A DNA stretch of 64,000 nucleotides from Pricia antarctica (GCF_900101815.1 NZ_FNAO01000006.1:310001-374000), one strand, 5' to 3'. Positions 34,921 through 43,899 are shown, counted from the first letter of the stretch. The notes: generated by a model from the sequence alone, not told the origin. Made by a program: numbers and translations.

Positions 34921-36264
34921 TCAAATACCTGTGTAATTCATGGGGGAAATAGCTTTCAGTTCTTTTTTGATGCTGTCTGAAACCTGCAAGGTATCTATAA
35001 ATCCGGCAATCGATTTTTGATCTATTTGGGTATTGGTACGGGTCAGCCCTTTTAAGGCTTCATAGGGATTCGGATAGCCCTCGCGTCTCAAAATCGTTTG
35101 AATCGCCTCGGCAACGACCGCCCAGTTATTTTCGAGATCTTGATCGAACTTGGGCCTATTGAGCAATAGTTTGTTCAATCCCTTCAAGGTCGATTGAAAG
35201 GCAATTATCGTATGGGCAAAAGGCACTCCAACATTCCGTAGGACTGTGCTATCGGTCAGGTCGCGCTGTAAACGTGAAACGGGAAGCTTGGCCGACATGT
35301 GTTCGAAAAGAGCATTCGCAATGCCCAGGTTCCCCTCGGAGTTCTCAAAATCGATCGGGTTGACTTTATGGGGCATGGCCGATGAACCGACTTCGCCTTT
35401 TTTAATTTGTTGTTTGAAATAATCCATGGATACGTAGGTCCAAAAATCCCTGTTCAAATCGAGAATAATGGTATTGATGCGTTTTAAGGTATCGAACAGG
35501 GCTGCCAGATGGTCATAATGTTCGATTTGTGTGGTTGGGAACGAGTGGTGCAAGCCCAATTGCTCCTGTACGAATTTTTGAGCAAAAGCCTTCCAGTCTA
35601 TCTGCGGATATGCGACTTTGTGGGCGTTGAAGTTTCCCGTGGCACCGCCGAACTTAGCGGCACTAGGGATGTCGTTCAGCAGATTGAACTGTTCTTTTAA
35701 GCGTACGGTGAATACGGCGATCTCTTTGCCCAAACGGGTAGGAGAGGCCGGTTGCCCGTGCGTACGTGCCAACATGGGTACGTCGGCCCATTCTGATGCC
35801 AATTGCTCTAGCTTTTTCAATAGTTCGAGATATTGTGGAACGTAGACCTCGTTCATGGCCTCTTTTACGGAAAGCGGCACGGCCGTGTTATTGATATCTT
35901 GGGATGTCAATCCGAAATGAATGAATTCCTTGAATTTTTGGAGTTCCAATCCGTCAAAAGCGTTTTTAATGAAATACTCAACCGCTTTTACATCGTGGTT
36001 GGTCGTGCTTTCGATTTCCTTGATTTCTTGGGCATTGGTCGTATTGAAGTCCCGATAAATGTTCCGCAAAGCTTCGAATTGGGAAGCGTCAAAAGAAGAT
36101 AGCTGCGGCAGGGGAAGCTCACAAAGGGCAATAAAATACTCGATTTCTACCCGAACGCGATATTTGATCAGGGCTTCTTCGGAAAAAAAAGGGGACAGTG
36201 ATTCCGTTTTGTTTCGATAACGCCCGTCGATAGGTGAGATTGCGTTCAGTATATGTAAGGACAT
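34921..36264 (-). CDS. purB: Adenylosuccinate lyase
   Basis: Cleaves SAICAR and adenylosuccinate in purine synthesis, releasing fumarate. The superfamily signature GSSAMPHKVNPIDFENSE spans 293-310, with Ser294/Ser295 in the catalytic loop. His169 in ARTHGQPASPTRLGKE is the conserved base, and TSQDINNT (120-127) is the second conserved region. The 447-residue length is that of the E. coli PurB type. Its leader holds TATCTTTG at 36297-36304 on the minus strand, an exact -7 box 33 bases before the start. It appears to be a single-gene unit. Confidence 0.97.
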   Translation of the reverse strand: MSLHILNAISPIDGRYRNKTESLSPFFSEEALIKYRVRVEIEYFIALCELPLPQLSSFDASQFEALRNIYRDFNTTNAQEIKEIESTTNHDVKAVEYFIKNAFDGLELQKFKEFIHFGLTSQDINNTAVPLSVKEAMNEVYVPQYLELLKKLEQLASEWADVPMLARTHGQPASPTRLGKEIAVFTVRLKEQFNLLNDIPSAAKFGGATGNFNAHKVAYPQIDWKAFAQKFVQEQLGLHHSFPTTQIEHYDHLAALFDTLKRINTIILDLNRDFWTYVSMDYFKQQIKKGEVGSSAMPHKVNPIDFENSEGNLGIANALFEHMSAKLPVSRLQRDLTDSTVLRNVGVPFAHTIIAFQSTLKGLNKLLLNRPKFDQDLENNWAVVAEAIQTILRREGYPNPYEALKGLTRTNTQIDQKSIAGFIDTLQVSDSIKKELKAISPMNYTGI

Positions 36265-36296
36265 AATTTTTATTTGGATTGGATTTTTGGAAAATA

Positions 36297-36304
36297 CAAA
36301 GATA
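36297..36304 (-). promoter_or_regulatory. Candidate -7 box (TATCTTTG, minus strand) of purB
   Basis: Exact TAnnTTTG match 33 bases before the purB start. No clear TTG upstream. Confidence 0.45.
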
Positions 36305-36366
36305 CTGGATTAAAAAAAGTTTAGGGCGGCTTACTTAATCTAAAAAGGGGTATTGTTGTCTTTTGG

Positions 36367-37059
36367 TCACGAAGATTGGGCGATTAAATCCAAAACTAAA
36401 GGAGGAATCCCTTGCACAGCCGTTTTGGGAATGATAGTCAAATTGTCGTAATCGTATTTTGAAACGCTGGGTTTGGGGTCGATAAAATAGACAGGTACGC
36501 CCTTTTGCGCATAATCTACCAGACTAGCTGCGGGATATACTTGCATAGATGTACCGATAATGATGACGATATGGGCCGATTGGGTCTTCTCTGCCGCTTT
36601 TTCCAACAGCGGCACGGCCTCGCCGAACCATACGATATGAGGCCGCAGTTGATACCCTTGTTCGCAAAGATCTCCGAGCATTATATCCCCCTCGCAGTCT
36701 AAAATGGAACGTTCATTTCCCGAACTCCGCATTTTCAAAAGTTCACCATGTAGATGTATTACGTTGGAGCTTCCCGCCCGTTCGTGCAGATCGTCAACAT
36801 TTTGGGTAATAATGGTTACGTCATAATGATCCTCGAGTTCCACCAAAGCGAAATGGGCACGATTGGGGGAAACTTTCTTTAATTGTTTTCGTCTTTGGTT
36901 GTAAAAATCGAGGACCAAAGCGGGATTTTTTGCAAAACCTTGCGGGGAGGCCACTTCCATCACCTCGTGACCTTCCCATAGTCCCCCCGCATCCCGAAAG
37001 GTATTAATACCACTTTCCGCACTTACGCCAGCACCGGTCAAAACGGTAATTTTCTTCAT
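36367..37059 (-). CDS. Sir2-family NAD-dependent protein deacylase
   Basis: Removes acyl groups from lysine with NAD, producing O-acyl-ADP-ribose. The NAD motif GAGVSAESGINTFRDAGGLW is at 9-28, TQNVDDLHERAG at 85-96 and the catalytic His104 in HLHG. Tyr53 and Arg56 (DFYNQRR) match the Y-x-x-R motif of SIRT5/CobB-like class III sirtuins that prefer succinyl or malonyl groups. Only two cysteines remain in the small domain (Cys122, Cys132), at places where other sirtuins have a four-Cys zinc site, so zinc is probably not bound in the usual way. 230 residues, cytoplasmic. Target proteins unknown. Confidence 0.93.
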   Translation of the reverse strand: MKKITVLTGAGVSAESGINTFRDAGGLWEGHEVMEVASPQGFAKNPALVLDFYNQRRKQLKKVSPNRAHFALVELEDHYDVTIITQNVDDLHERAGSSNVIHLHGELLKMRSSGNERSILDCEGDIMLGDLCEQGYQLRPHIVWFGEAVPLLEKAAEKTQSAHIVIIIGTSMQVYPAASLVDYAQKGVPVYFIDPKPSVSKYDYDNLTIIPKTAVQGIPPLVLDLIAQSS

Positions 37060-37142
37060 CCTATAAAAATAAATAAAGTTTACCCATTCTCCCCAGACTT
37101 TTCAACCGCAGGATAAAGAATAAAGAGGATGGGTAAATTGGG

Positions 37143-37952
37143 TCAAACCTGGAATATGATCGCCTCGGCCCTTGATCCGAAGCGCAGGGGCAGGCCTCTG
37201 GTCCCTATTCCCTTTGAAACGTACAGGCTGCTCAGGGCATTTTTATACCAGCCTTTGACATAGTTGCCGCTGCCATGAGGAGTGAAAATAGCTTTTCCGA
37301 AAAAAGTTATTTGACCGCCATGCGTGTGGCCCGATAGAATCAATTTTATCTTTTGCCCGAGTTTGGCGTTTATCGCATCTATTTCGTCTCGATAGGCCGG
37401 ACAATGGTTAAGAACGATGGTATCTACCGACAGGTCTAAATCTCGGGAAGCTTTCAAAAAATCCGGATAACCGCAGAGGTAGTCGTCAACACCGACAATG
37501 TTCACTGTACGATCTCTCACTTTAAGCTTATGATTTTGATTGATCAAAAGCTTTCCGTTATGTTTTTTATAGGTTTCTCTCAACGTAGCACTGTTGACTC
37601 GCCCCGTATAATCTACATTGCCCATTATAGCAAATTTGGGGATGTCGTAATCGATCATGGATAAAAAGGCATCCAAGATCGGAACCCCACGCTTACTATT
37701 TACGGAGTCGCCGGTCACAAAAAGAGCATCGGGCCGCTCGTTGTTGATTCTTTCGGCCATCGTTTTGTGAAAAGACTTGATGGAATTGATATGTAGATCC
37801 GAGAGATGTATCAATTTTATCTTATTCTCAGAACCTTCCGAAATATCGAATTCCTTCCAATCGATAATATATCGCTCGAGCCAAAATGAATCTAAGAACA
37901 CCAAACCCATGCTTCCCAGAAAAAACGTTAGAAGAAACTTTCTTCTACTCAT
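37143..37952 (-). CDS. Metallophosphoesterase of the YkuE type with a twin-arginine signal
   Basis: Calcineurin-like phosphoesterase probably exported by the Tat system: the N terminus reads MSRRKFLLTF, with the twin arginines and a following hydrophobic core. This start (ATG at 37950-37952) is preferred to in-frame Met codons further upstream, at 37982 and 38054, because it gives a normal Tat signal. Metal motifs are HLSDLHIN (Asp52, His54), VTGDSVN (Asp82), GNVDY (Asn112), NHCP (His183) and GHTHGGQ (His209, His211). In the third motif, Val replaces the usual catalytic His of GNH(D/E). B. subtilis YkuE, a Tat substrate, is the nearest family model. Substrate unknown. Confidence 0.88.
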   Translation of the reverse strand: MSRRKFLLTFFLGSMGLVFLDSFWLERYIIDWKEFDISEGSENKIKLIHLSDLHINSIKSFHKTMAERINNERPDALFVTGDSVNSKRGVPILDAFLSMIDYDIPKFAIMGNVDYTGRVNSATLRETYKKHNGKLLINQNHKLKVRDRTVNIVGVDDYLCGYPDFLKASRDLDLSVDTIVLNHCPAYRDEIDAINAKLGQKIKLILSGHTHGGQITFFGKAIFTPHGSGNYVKGWYKNALSSLYVSKGIGTRGLPLRFGSRAEAIIFQV

Positions 37953-38147
37953 TGTTGATCTCTTGGTTTTTAGGATGTTCATTCTAGAATTATGGTTTGT
38001 CAGTACTAAAACATGTAGTCTTTGAAAGTTGGAATTGAGACGAAAAGCCCTCAATGGTCAAAAGCCATACCATACGCATATAGGAATACTTAAAAAAACC
38101 GAAAATCGACCAAAATGCAATCGGAAAGTCATAAAAGAGGCTAAACC

Positions 38148-39860
38148 TTACTCGGCCACTTCAAGAAGGGCAATATCATATTCATTATCGAGAATTACCT
38201 TGCCGTTCGCAACGGTAACCACGGTATTTGAGTATGTGTCGTGAAGTTTGGTGCCATCACCGAAGAAACCTTTTACCCATAGCGATTTTTTCCCCTTGGG
38301 TAATTCGAGCCCGATGACCACCTTATCCTTAATAGTACCATTGAGATAGGTTCTACTAAAAACATAGGGTTTTTTGCCAAGCCTGAGATGTTTGCCGGCC
38401 CCTACTGCCAAATGGTCGTGTCTAAATTTCCCCAATTTACGCCAATGTTCAAGTATTTTTAGGGTTTGGGGAAGACTATCGATTTCGTTCCAGTTCATAA
38501 AAGATCGCAAAGTGGCATCGCCCATCACGGGACGATCTTCAGTGCCTTCTAGGGTAAGGTCTCTCGCGGTTTCGTCCCCATAATAGATTTGTGATGCACC
38601 TGGTGTCAATAGTAGTATATTGGCGGCCTTAAAGGGGTCGTTACGTTCGACGTCATAAGGGTGGCCATCGTCATGGGATGTCAGGTAGTTCAATACGCTT
38701 TTGTCCTTTAAGGTGGTATGCAGAATATCGCTATATTTCGTGAAGATCGTCTCGTATTCTTGAAGCGCATCCGTTTTAAGCTCAAAATTGATCAGACTTT
38801 TAAAGCCGTGGTTGAAATAGTCTACTTTTTTATCCTTGAAATCAAATTTCCTTCCTTCTGAAATTCCATAGTCGTATACTTCGCCGACCATGTAAAAGGG
38901 AGTATCGTCCAACACTTCGTCAGGATGCATTTTTTTCCAGTTTGCAAAGGCGTGCGAAGCTTCTTTTTGCAGTTCCGTCCATGCGTTTTCGTTTACATGC
39001 TTTACGGTGTCGACCCTAAAGCCGTCAATTCCTAGGGCGTTCACATAATCGGTCAGCCATTTAATTATGTAGTATCTAGGTGCCCGTGGATAGCCTGTCC
39101 GTTCAAAAAACAATTGCAGTTCGTCGAGTTCTTGGCTCAGACGGCCCTCTGCCTTCCACTTTGCCAAAAGGCCGTCGGGCAGTTCGACCGCTTTGTCGGA
39201 TTCTGTACGGATGTCAGGTAGATTTTCGACCAAGGTGCATTGGGTGGTACTCTGATAATCTGCAAACGTACAAGTAGGGTCAGTGCGTACCCATTCTTCG
39301 GGCCAAACGGGATCTTTTTCAGTAACGGGACCAGTATGGTTAAGCACCACATCCATAAGCATACGAATACCAAATTTATGAGCGGTTTCGACCAATTCTT
39401 CCAGGTCTTTTTTCGTGCCAAAGTTGGGATCTAACACCGTCCAATCCTTGGTCCAATACCCATGATAGCCATACGTATTCCCGGTTTCTTCATTTGTGGC
39501 ACCATGAATTTGTTCCACTACCGGGGTAAACCAAATGGCATTCACCCCTAGTTCGCTAAAGTAGCCCTGCTCTATTTTTTCCGTGATACCAACAATGTCG
39601 CCGCCCATAAAGCCTCTCAAGGGACCTGTGGGGTCCGTTCGCTCGAAATTGACATCGTTCAAAGTGTCACCGTTGTTGAAACGGTCGGTAAGTAGAAAAT
39701 AAATATTTGCCCCTTCCCAAGCAAAAGGCACTTTATTAGGATTAGGCGCTGCGGGAATCGAATCCCTGATTAAAGTTGTGTTTTGGATTGTATCGGTTTC
39801 TGCTTGTTTGCAGGAAGCAAAAAAAGTCAAAATCACAATAGCCAGGAGCATTTTTTTCAT
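38148..39860 (-). CDS. GH13 alpha-amylase family lipoprotein
   Basis: A 570-residue lipoprotein (signal VILTFFASC, Cys17, then KQAETD) with a GH13 TIM barrel. Conserved region I is DVVLNHTG (170-177), region II DGFRVDTVKHV (279-289, nucleophile Asp284), region III VGEVYD (325-330, acid Glu327) and region IV SHDDGHP (395-401, Asp397). A C-terminal beta domain follows from about 480. The residues for alpha-glucan hydrolysis are all present. It is cell-envelope anchored, so it should act on extracellular or periplasmic maltodextrin. No SusC/SusD pair adjoins it, unlike a polysaccharide utilisation locus. The 163-base upstream gap shows no clear promoter. Confidence 0.94.
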   Translation of the reverse strand: MKKMLLAIVILTFFASCKQAETDTIQNTTLIRDSIPAAPNPNKVPFAWEGANIYFLLTDRFNNGDTLNDVNFERTDPTGPLRGFMGGDIVGITEKIEQGYFSELGVNAIWFTPVVEQIHGATNEETGNTYGYHGYWTKDWTVLDPNFGTKKDLEELVETAHKFGIRMLMDVVLNHTGPVTEKDPVWPEEWVRTDPTCTFADYQSTTQCTLVENLPDIRTESDKAVELPDGLLAKWKAEGRLSQELDELQLFFERTGYPRAPRYYIIKWLTDYVNALGIDGFRVDTVKHVNENAWTELQKEASHAFANWKKMHPDEVLDDTPFYMVGEVYDYGISEGRKFDFKDKKVDYFNHGFKSLINFELKTDALQEYETIFTKYSDILHTTLKDKSVLNYLTSHDDGHPYDVERNDPFKAANILLLTPGASQIYYGDETARDLTLEGTEDRPVMGDATLRSFMNWNEIDSLPQTLKILEHWRKLGKFRHDHLAVGAGKHLRLGKKPYVFSRTYLNGTIKDKVVIGLELPKGKKSLWVKGFFGDGTKLHDTYSNTVVTVANGKVILDNEYDIALLEVAE

Positions 39861-40023
39861 GTTCTAAAGCTATAAAATGAAGGTGGAAACGAAAAATATT
39901 TTTGAAGCTATAATTTGTTTCGTTGAGAAGAAGCTTTCCCCTACCCGAAATCCGCATTACGAGGAGCAAAAAAAGCGCAGTGCGATATGCTTTTAGCGCA
40001 AAGCACGCATGCACCTGACCTGC

Positions 40024-40797
40024 CTAATTTTTTCGATTGAGTACCTTAAAGTCTTCGTAACAACTGCTGATGGCATCCAGAATTTGAAGGTCGTTTGCGG
40101 TGGTGATGAAAGATTTTGAGTAATTGCAGTTATTTAAGATATCCTGAATATCAACTTTTTCGATCTGTAGCATTTCCATAAGAATTTCACGATCGAATTT
40201 CGAGGCCAATAAATCCCGTATCTGATCATCTTCCTTCATCTTGCGCAATTTCTTCATTTGGTTGGGCTGTTTGCCGAATAAATTGCGCAGCAGGTCGGCG
40301 GGATTTAGAATTGCCCCCAAAACCTTGGTGACCGCACTCGCGCTTTTGTTACCCGCTTCGTAGCCCACCGAAAGCCCTGAAATACTGTATTGGTAGGCAT
40401 TGTTGATAGGAAGATTCTTTACGTCTATTTCTAGGTAGCCCGTAAGTTGGTAGGGCCGTACAATGACTTCCTCGAGGGCATAGGCTAGTTCGGTCAAAGA
40501 AATTTTGGTGTCCTCAAACTTAAACATATCATTTGTGACCCTTATTTTTTGGGACTTAAAACCTAAAAAGGAAAAATAAAGGGTGTCGTTTACCGCTGCG
40601 GAAATCGTGAACTCACCTTTTTCGTTGGTAATCGTACCGACCACTTGGTTGAGATTGATGACATGAACGCTTTCCATGGTTTTTTCGTTCTGTGCATTTA
40701 CCACCACGGCGGTAATTTCCTGGTCGACAGCTTCGTCTTGTTGGGAAAAAGCAATACTTGTAAATAGGATACAGACAAACAATAAAAATGGTCTCAT
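40024..40797 (-). CDS. CarboxypepD_reg-like domain protein, secreted, 257 aa
   Basis: A Sec signal (residues 1-19, ending IAFSQ) leads into a carboxypeptidase-regulatory-like beta sandwich (about 26-115): ITAVVVNAQNEKTMESVHV, GTITNEKGEFTISA and SFLGFKSQKIRV are the landmark strands, the same fold found at the N termini of TonB receptors. The rest (about 120-257) is helical and basic, with ILNPADLLRNLFGKQ and a Cys pair near the end. It lacks a plug or barrel, so it is not a receptor. Role unknown; possibly a periplasmic or outer-membrane-associated accessory. Confidence 0.8.
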   Translation of the reverse strand: MRPFLLFVCILFTSIAFSQQDEAVDQEITAVVVNAQNEKTMESVHVINLNQVVGTITNEKGEFTISAAVNDTLYFSFLGFKSQKIRVTNDMFKFEDTKISLTELAYALEEVIVRPYQLTGYLEIDVKNLPINNAYQYSISGLSVGYEAGNKSASAVTKVLGAILNPADLLRNLFGKQPNQMKKLRKMKEDDQIRDLLASKFDREILMEMLQIEKVDIQDILNNCNYSKSFITTANDLQILDAISSCYEDFKVLNRKN

Positions 40798-40833
40798 TAT
40801 GTATGGTTACGGAATAAATGTACTAAACAAAAC

Positions 40834-40860
40834 AAAAAAATACGCCGAAGCGTATTTTTT
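40834..40860 (-). terminator. Terminator hairpin after the DEAD-box helicase gene
   Basis: AAAAATACGC / GCGTATTTTT around a tetraloop, with a T run on both strands, so it can act in either direction. It ends the leftward helicase transcript before the next gene starts at 40797. Confidence 0.85.
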
Positions 40861-40899
40861 AATATACAATTAACTCAAAAATTAGGTTATCAAGATAAG

Positions 40900-42705
40900 C
40901 TAAAAGAAATCACTTCTGCTCTGCTTGCTCCTTCTTTTGCCGGAATTACCCGATTTATCTTTCGCACCGTTTCTTTCGCGACCCTTACTTCGGCCACCTC
41001 GATCGTTGAATTTGTTATCCTTTCTTTTTCCTTTGCCTTTCTTGCCGCGATAGCCACCGCTATCACCGCCGCCGCTGCCTCCGGGATTCTGTGAAATTTC
41101 AACATTGATAAACCTTCCGTTCAATTTAAAATCGGTAAAGAACCTGAGTATCTGATCAGTATGTTCGGCTTCTGTGTTAAAGAAGGAAAAAGATTCTTTA
41201 GTATCGACTTTATACACATCGTCTTGGCCTAGGCTCAAAGTATCACGCAGAAAATCTTTTAAGGTCATCCAATCGTAGCCGTCTTTTTCGCCCACATTAA
41301 TGAAATAGCGCACAGATCCGTTAGATGATGGCGCACTGCTAGCTTCTCGATCGCCCCTGCTACTTCTACTTTCTCTACTATCGACCGTATTCAGGTCTTT
41401 CGTCTTGTTGTAGTAGTTAGAAAAACGGGTAAATTCGACCGATACGATTTTTTTTATTAACTCTTCGCGATCAATACCTTCCAAAACCTCATTGATAGCG
41501 GGCAGATAGTTTTCAACGTCCTTGTTTATTTTGGTTTCCTTGATTTTATTGGCTAAGTGATAGAGCTGGGTCTCACAGATTTCAATACCTGTAGGTATCG
41601 TTTTTTGGATGAATTGCTGTTGGATTTTTTTCTCTATGGATTTTATTTTACGAATTTCACTACGCGTCACAATGACCATTGAGATTCCCGATTTGCCGGC
41701 TCGACCCGTACGCCCGCTTCTGTGGGTATATACTTCAATTTCATCGGGAAGCTGATAGTTGATGACGTGCGTAATGTCATCTACATCGATACCGCGTGCC
41801 GCCACATCGGTGGCGACCAACATCTGTATCTGCTTTTTTCTAAAGGAATTCATGACCAGATCACGCTGGTTCTGGCTTAAATCCCCATGTAAAGCGCCTG
41901 CGTTATATCCATCTTCAATCAGTTTTTCGGCAACGCGTTGCGTATCTCTTTTCGTTCGACAAAAGACCACGGAAAAGATATCGGGATTAGCATCGGCCAG
42001 TCTTTTCAAGGCAGGATATCGATCTCGTCCGCCGACCACATAGAACTCGTGGTTGACCGTTGAGATACCTGCATTTCTGGTACCTACGGTAATCTCAACA
42101 GGATTGTCCATAAATTTCTTGGCAATCTTCGAAACTTCCTTTGGCATGGTGGCAGAAAACAACCAAGTGGATTTTTCTTTGGGCGTATTGCTGAGAATAT
42201 CCTTGATATCCTCATAAAAGCCCATATTGAGCATCTCATCGGCCTCATCTAGAATACAATAATCGATTTTGGAAATATCGACAAGTCCGCGGCCGATCAT
42301 ATCTTTCATCCGACCGGGGGTAGCGACTATTATCTGCGCTCCGCGTTTGATTTGCCGTGCCTGATCGGTGATGCTCGCACCCCCATAAATAGCAACGGTG
42401 TTCAGCCCTTTTACGTACTTGGAATAGGCCTGCATTTCGTTGGTGATCTGCAAGCAGAGTTCGCGGGTAGGGGAGAGAATCAATCCTTGTGTGGTACGGC
42501 TATTGCTATCCAGTTTTTGGATGAGCGGAAATCCGAAAGCGGCGGTTTTTCCCGTTCCAGTCTGGGCAAGTGCGACCAGATCGGTATCGCTTTCCAATAA
42601 AATAGGGATTGCTTTTTCCTGTACTTCCGATGGGGTATCAAAACCCATGTCAGCAACAGCATCTAATAGAGGCTTGTTTAGCCCCAGTGCTTCAAATTTA
42701 GTCAT
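40900..42705 (-). CDS. DEAD-box RNA helicase with DbpA-like RNA-binding domain and Gly/Arg-rich tail
   Basis: Unwinds RNA duplexes in ribosome assembly or cold adaptation. Helicase motifs are AQTGTGKT (47-54), PTRELCLQ (79-86), DEAD (153-156), SAT (184-186), RGIDVDDITHVINYQLP and HRSGRTGRAG in the second RecA lobe. A small RRM-like domain (about 455-530) matches the DbpA C-terminal RNA-binding domain. It is followed by a Gly/Ser/Lys/Arg-rich disordered tail of about 65 residues. At 601 residues it is longer than E. coli DbpA because of that tail. A 110-base leader with a -7 box precedes the start. Confidence 0.95.
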   Translation of the reverse strand: MTKFEALGLNKPLLDAVADMGFDTPSEVQEKAIPILLESDTDLVALAQTGTGKTAAFGFPLIQKLDSNSRTTQGLILSPTRELCLQITNEMQAYSKYVKGLNTVAIYGGASITDQARQIKRGAQIIVATPGRMKDMIGRGLVDISKIDYCILDEADEMLNMGFYEDIKDILSNTPKEKSTWLFSATMPKEVSKIAKKFMDNPVEITVGTRNAGISTVNHEFYVVGGRDRYPALKRLADANPDIFSVVFCRTKRDTQRVAEKLIEDGYNAGALHGDLSQNQRDLVMNSFRKKQIQMLVATDVAARGIDVDDITHVINYQLPDEIEVYTHRSGRTGRAGKSGISMVIVTRSEIRKIKSIEKKIQQQFIQKTIPTGIEICETQLYHLANKIKETKINKDVENYLPAINEVLEGIDREELIKKIVSVEFTRFSNYYNKTKDLNTVDSRESRSSRGDREASSAPSSNGSVRYFINVGEKDGYDWMTLKDFLRDTLSLGQDDVYKVDTKESFSFFNTEAEHTDQILRFFTDFKLNGRFINVEISQNPGGSGGGDSGGYRGKKGKGKRKDNKFNDRGGRSKGRERNGAKDKSGNSGKRRSKQSRSDFF

Positions 42706-42815
42706 AATGTGTTATAGTTAATCGCAAATATGTGTGTTGTAAAGAGCGATTAGCGTATAACCCATTGGACTTCTCCGTACAACACCTGCCATACCGGCGG
42801 CGTTAAAAATGGCGG

Positions 42816-42823
42816 CAAAGGTA
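42816..42823 (-). promoter_or_regulatory. Candidate -7 box (TACCTTTG, minus strand) of the DEAD-box helicase gene
   Basis: Exact TAnnTTTG match, but about 110 bases before the start, giving a long leader of the sort often seen in cold-induced RNA helicase mRNAs. No -33 TTG at the right distance. Confidence 0.4.
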
Positions 42824-42830
42824 CGTTTAT

Positions 42831-43415
42831 TTATTGGGATATGCTATTTTCCAAGAAGCATAGCAGTTGATGTATGGCTTTTCCCCGGTGGCCGATTTTG
42901 TTTTTTGTTGCTACGGAAAGTTCCGCAAAGGTTTTTTCGTAGCCCGAAGGCCTGAAGATAGGGTCGTAGCCGAAACCGCCGCTTCCTCTTTTTTCGTTTA
43001 TGATTTCACCTTCTACCGAGCCTGTGAAGGTATGGCGTTCTTGGTTAAGGTTGAGGGCGATTACAGTCGTAAATCTTGCTTTTCTGTCGTTTTTACCTTG
43101 TAGTGCTGCTAGTAGTTTATCCATATTGTCCTCCGAGCTTTTTTGGTCTCCGGCATATCGAGCAGAAAGCACGCCTGGCATACCATGAAGGGCGTCTACT
43201 AGAAGTCCCGTATCATCGGCAAAACAGGATAAGTCAAAATTATCGGTCACGTAATCTGCTTTTATTCTGGCGTTCTGCTCCAATGTTTTTCCTGTTTCGG
43301 GGATTTCTACCGTACATCCGATATCGGCCAGAGCCACCAGGTCTATATGCGCAGGTATCAGTTTTTTGACTTCAGCGAATTTGTTTTGATTGTGTGTTGC
43401 GAAGACGAGTTTCAT
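42831..43415 (-). CDS. rdgB: Non-canonical purine NTP pyrophosphatase (RdgB/HAM1)
   Basis: Removes dITP, ITP and XTP from the nucleotide pool by splitting off pyrophosphate. The N-terminal ATHNQNKFAEVKKL (6-19), the metal-binding SCFADDTGLLVDAL and GMPGVLSARYAG, and the C-terminal GYDPIFRPSGYEKTFAEL are characteristic, and GHRGKAI closes the site. 194 residues, cytoplasmic. Its start codon is only 26 bases from that of the divergent ICMT-like gene, so their promoters must overlap. The stop lies 125 bases before the helicase gene on the same strand. Confidence 0.95.
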   Translation of the reverse strand: MKLVFATHNQNKFAEVKKLIPAHIDLVALADIGCTVEIPETGKTLEQNARIKADYVTDNFDLSCFADDTGLLVDALHGMPGVLSARYAGDQKSSEDNMDKLLAALQGKNDRKARFTTVIALNLNQERHTFTGSVEGEIINEKRGSGGFGYDPIFRPSGYEKTFAELSVATKNKIGHRGKAIHQLLCFLENSISQ

Positions 43416-43441
43416 TCTTGTAAAAATAGTAAATTTAGCGC

Positions 43442-43894
43442 ATGAAGCTAAAAATTCCCCCGGGCGTTGTTTTTTTGAGTTTCGGTTTGTTGATGTACCT
43501 ACTCGCCGAATTTCTTCCTGTCGGATATTTTGATTTTTTTGGACGCCATCATCTTATGATTGTCTTGGCCATTTCCGCTATACTAATTGCAGGAGTGGCA
43601 CTTTTCCAGTTTTACGCTGCAAATACCACGATAGATCCTACACAACCCGGTAAAACAAAAAAATTGGTAACCAATGGAATCTATGCCTATACCCGAAACC
43701 CGATGTATCTTGCAATGCTGTTACTGTTGCTAGCGTGGGGCGTTTGGCTGGGCAATGCGTTCAATACCCTTTTGGCCGCAGGTTTTGTTGCCTATATGAA
43801 CCGATTTCAAATCGAACCCGAAGAGCAGGCGTTAACGAAAATTTTCAATAAAGACTACAAACAATATGGTCTATTGGTCCGAAGATGGTTTTGA
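43442..43894 (+). CDS. Isoprenylcysteine carboxyl methyltransferase (ICMT)-like membrane protein
   Basis: A 150-residue integral membrane protein with four hydrophobic helices. The SAM-binding signature of the ICMT/PEMT group is LVTNGIYAYTRNPMYLAMLL (about 72-91), followed by the helix and the conserved EPEEQALTKIFNKDYKQYG (split at 127-145). Bacterial members have unknown substrates, perhaps lipids or small isoprenoids. It starts 26 bases from the divergent rdgB start. A MITE-like element begins 5 bases after its stop. Confidence 0.88.
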   Translation: MKLKIPPGVVFLSFGLLMYLLAEFLPVGYFDFFGRHHLMIVLAISAILIAGVALFQFYAANTTIDPTQPGKTKKLVTNGIYAYTRNPMYLAMLLLLLAWGVWLGNAFNTLLAAGFVAYMNRFQIEPEEQALTKIFNKDYKQYGLLVRRWF

Positions 43895-43899
43895 TAGTA

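Noticed and set aside
38148-40797. Starch utilisation (Sus-like) locus around the GH13 amylase
   Set aside because: No SusC/SusD pair, glucan-binding lipoprotein or second glycosidase adjoins it; the neighbouring CarboxypepD_reg protein lacks a receptor barrel.
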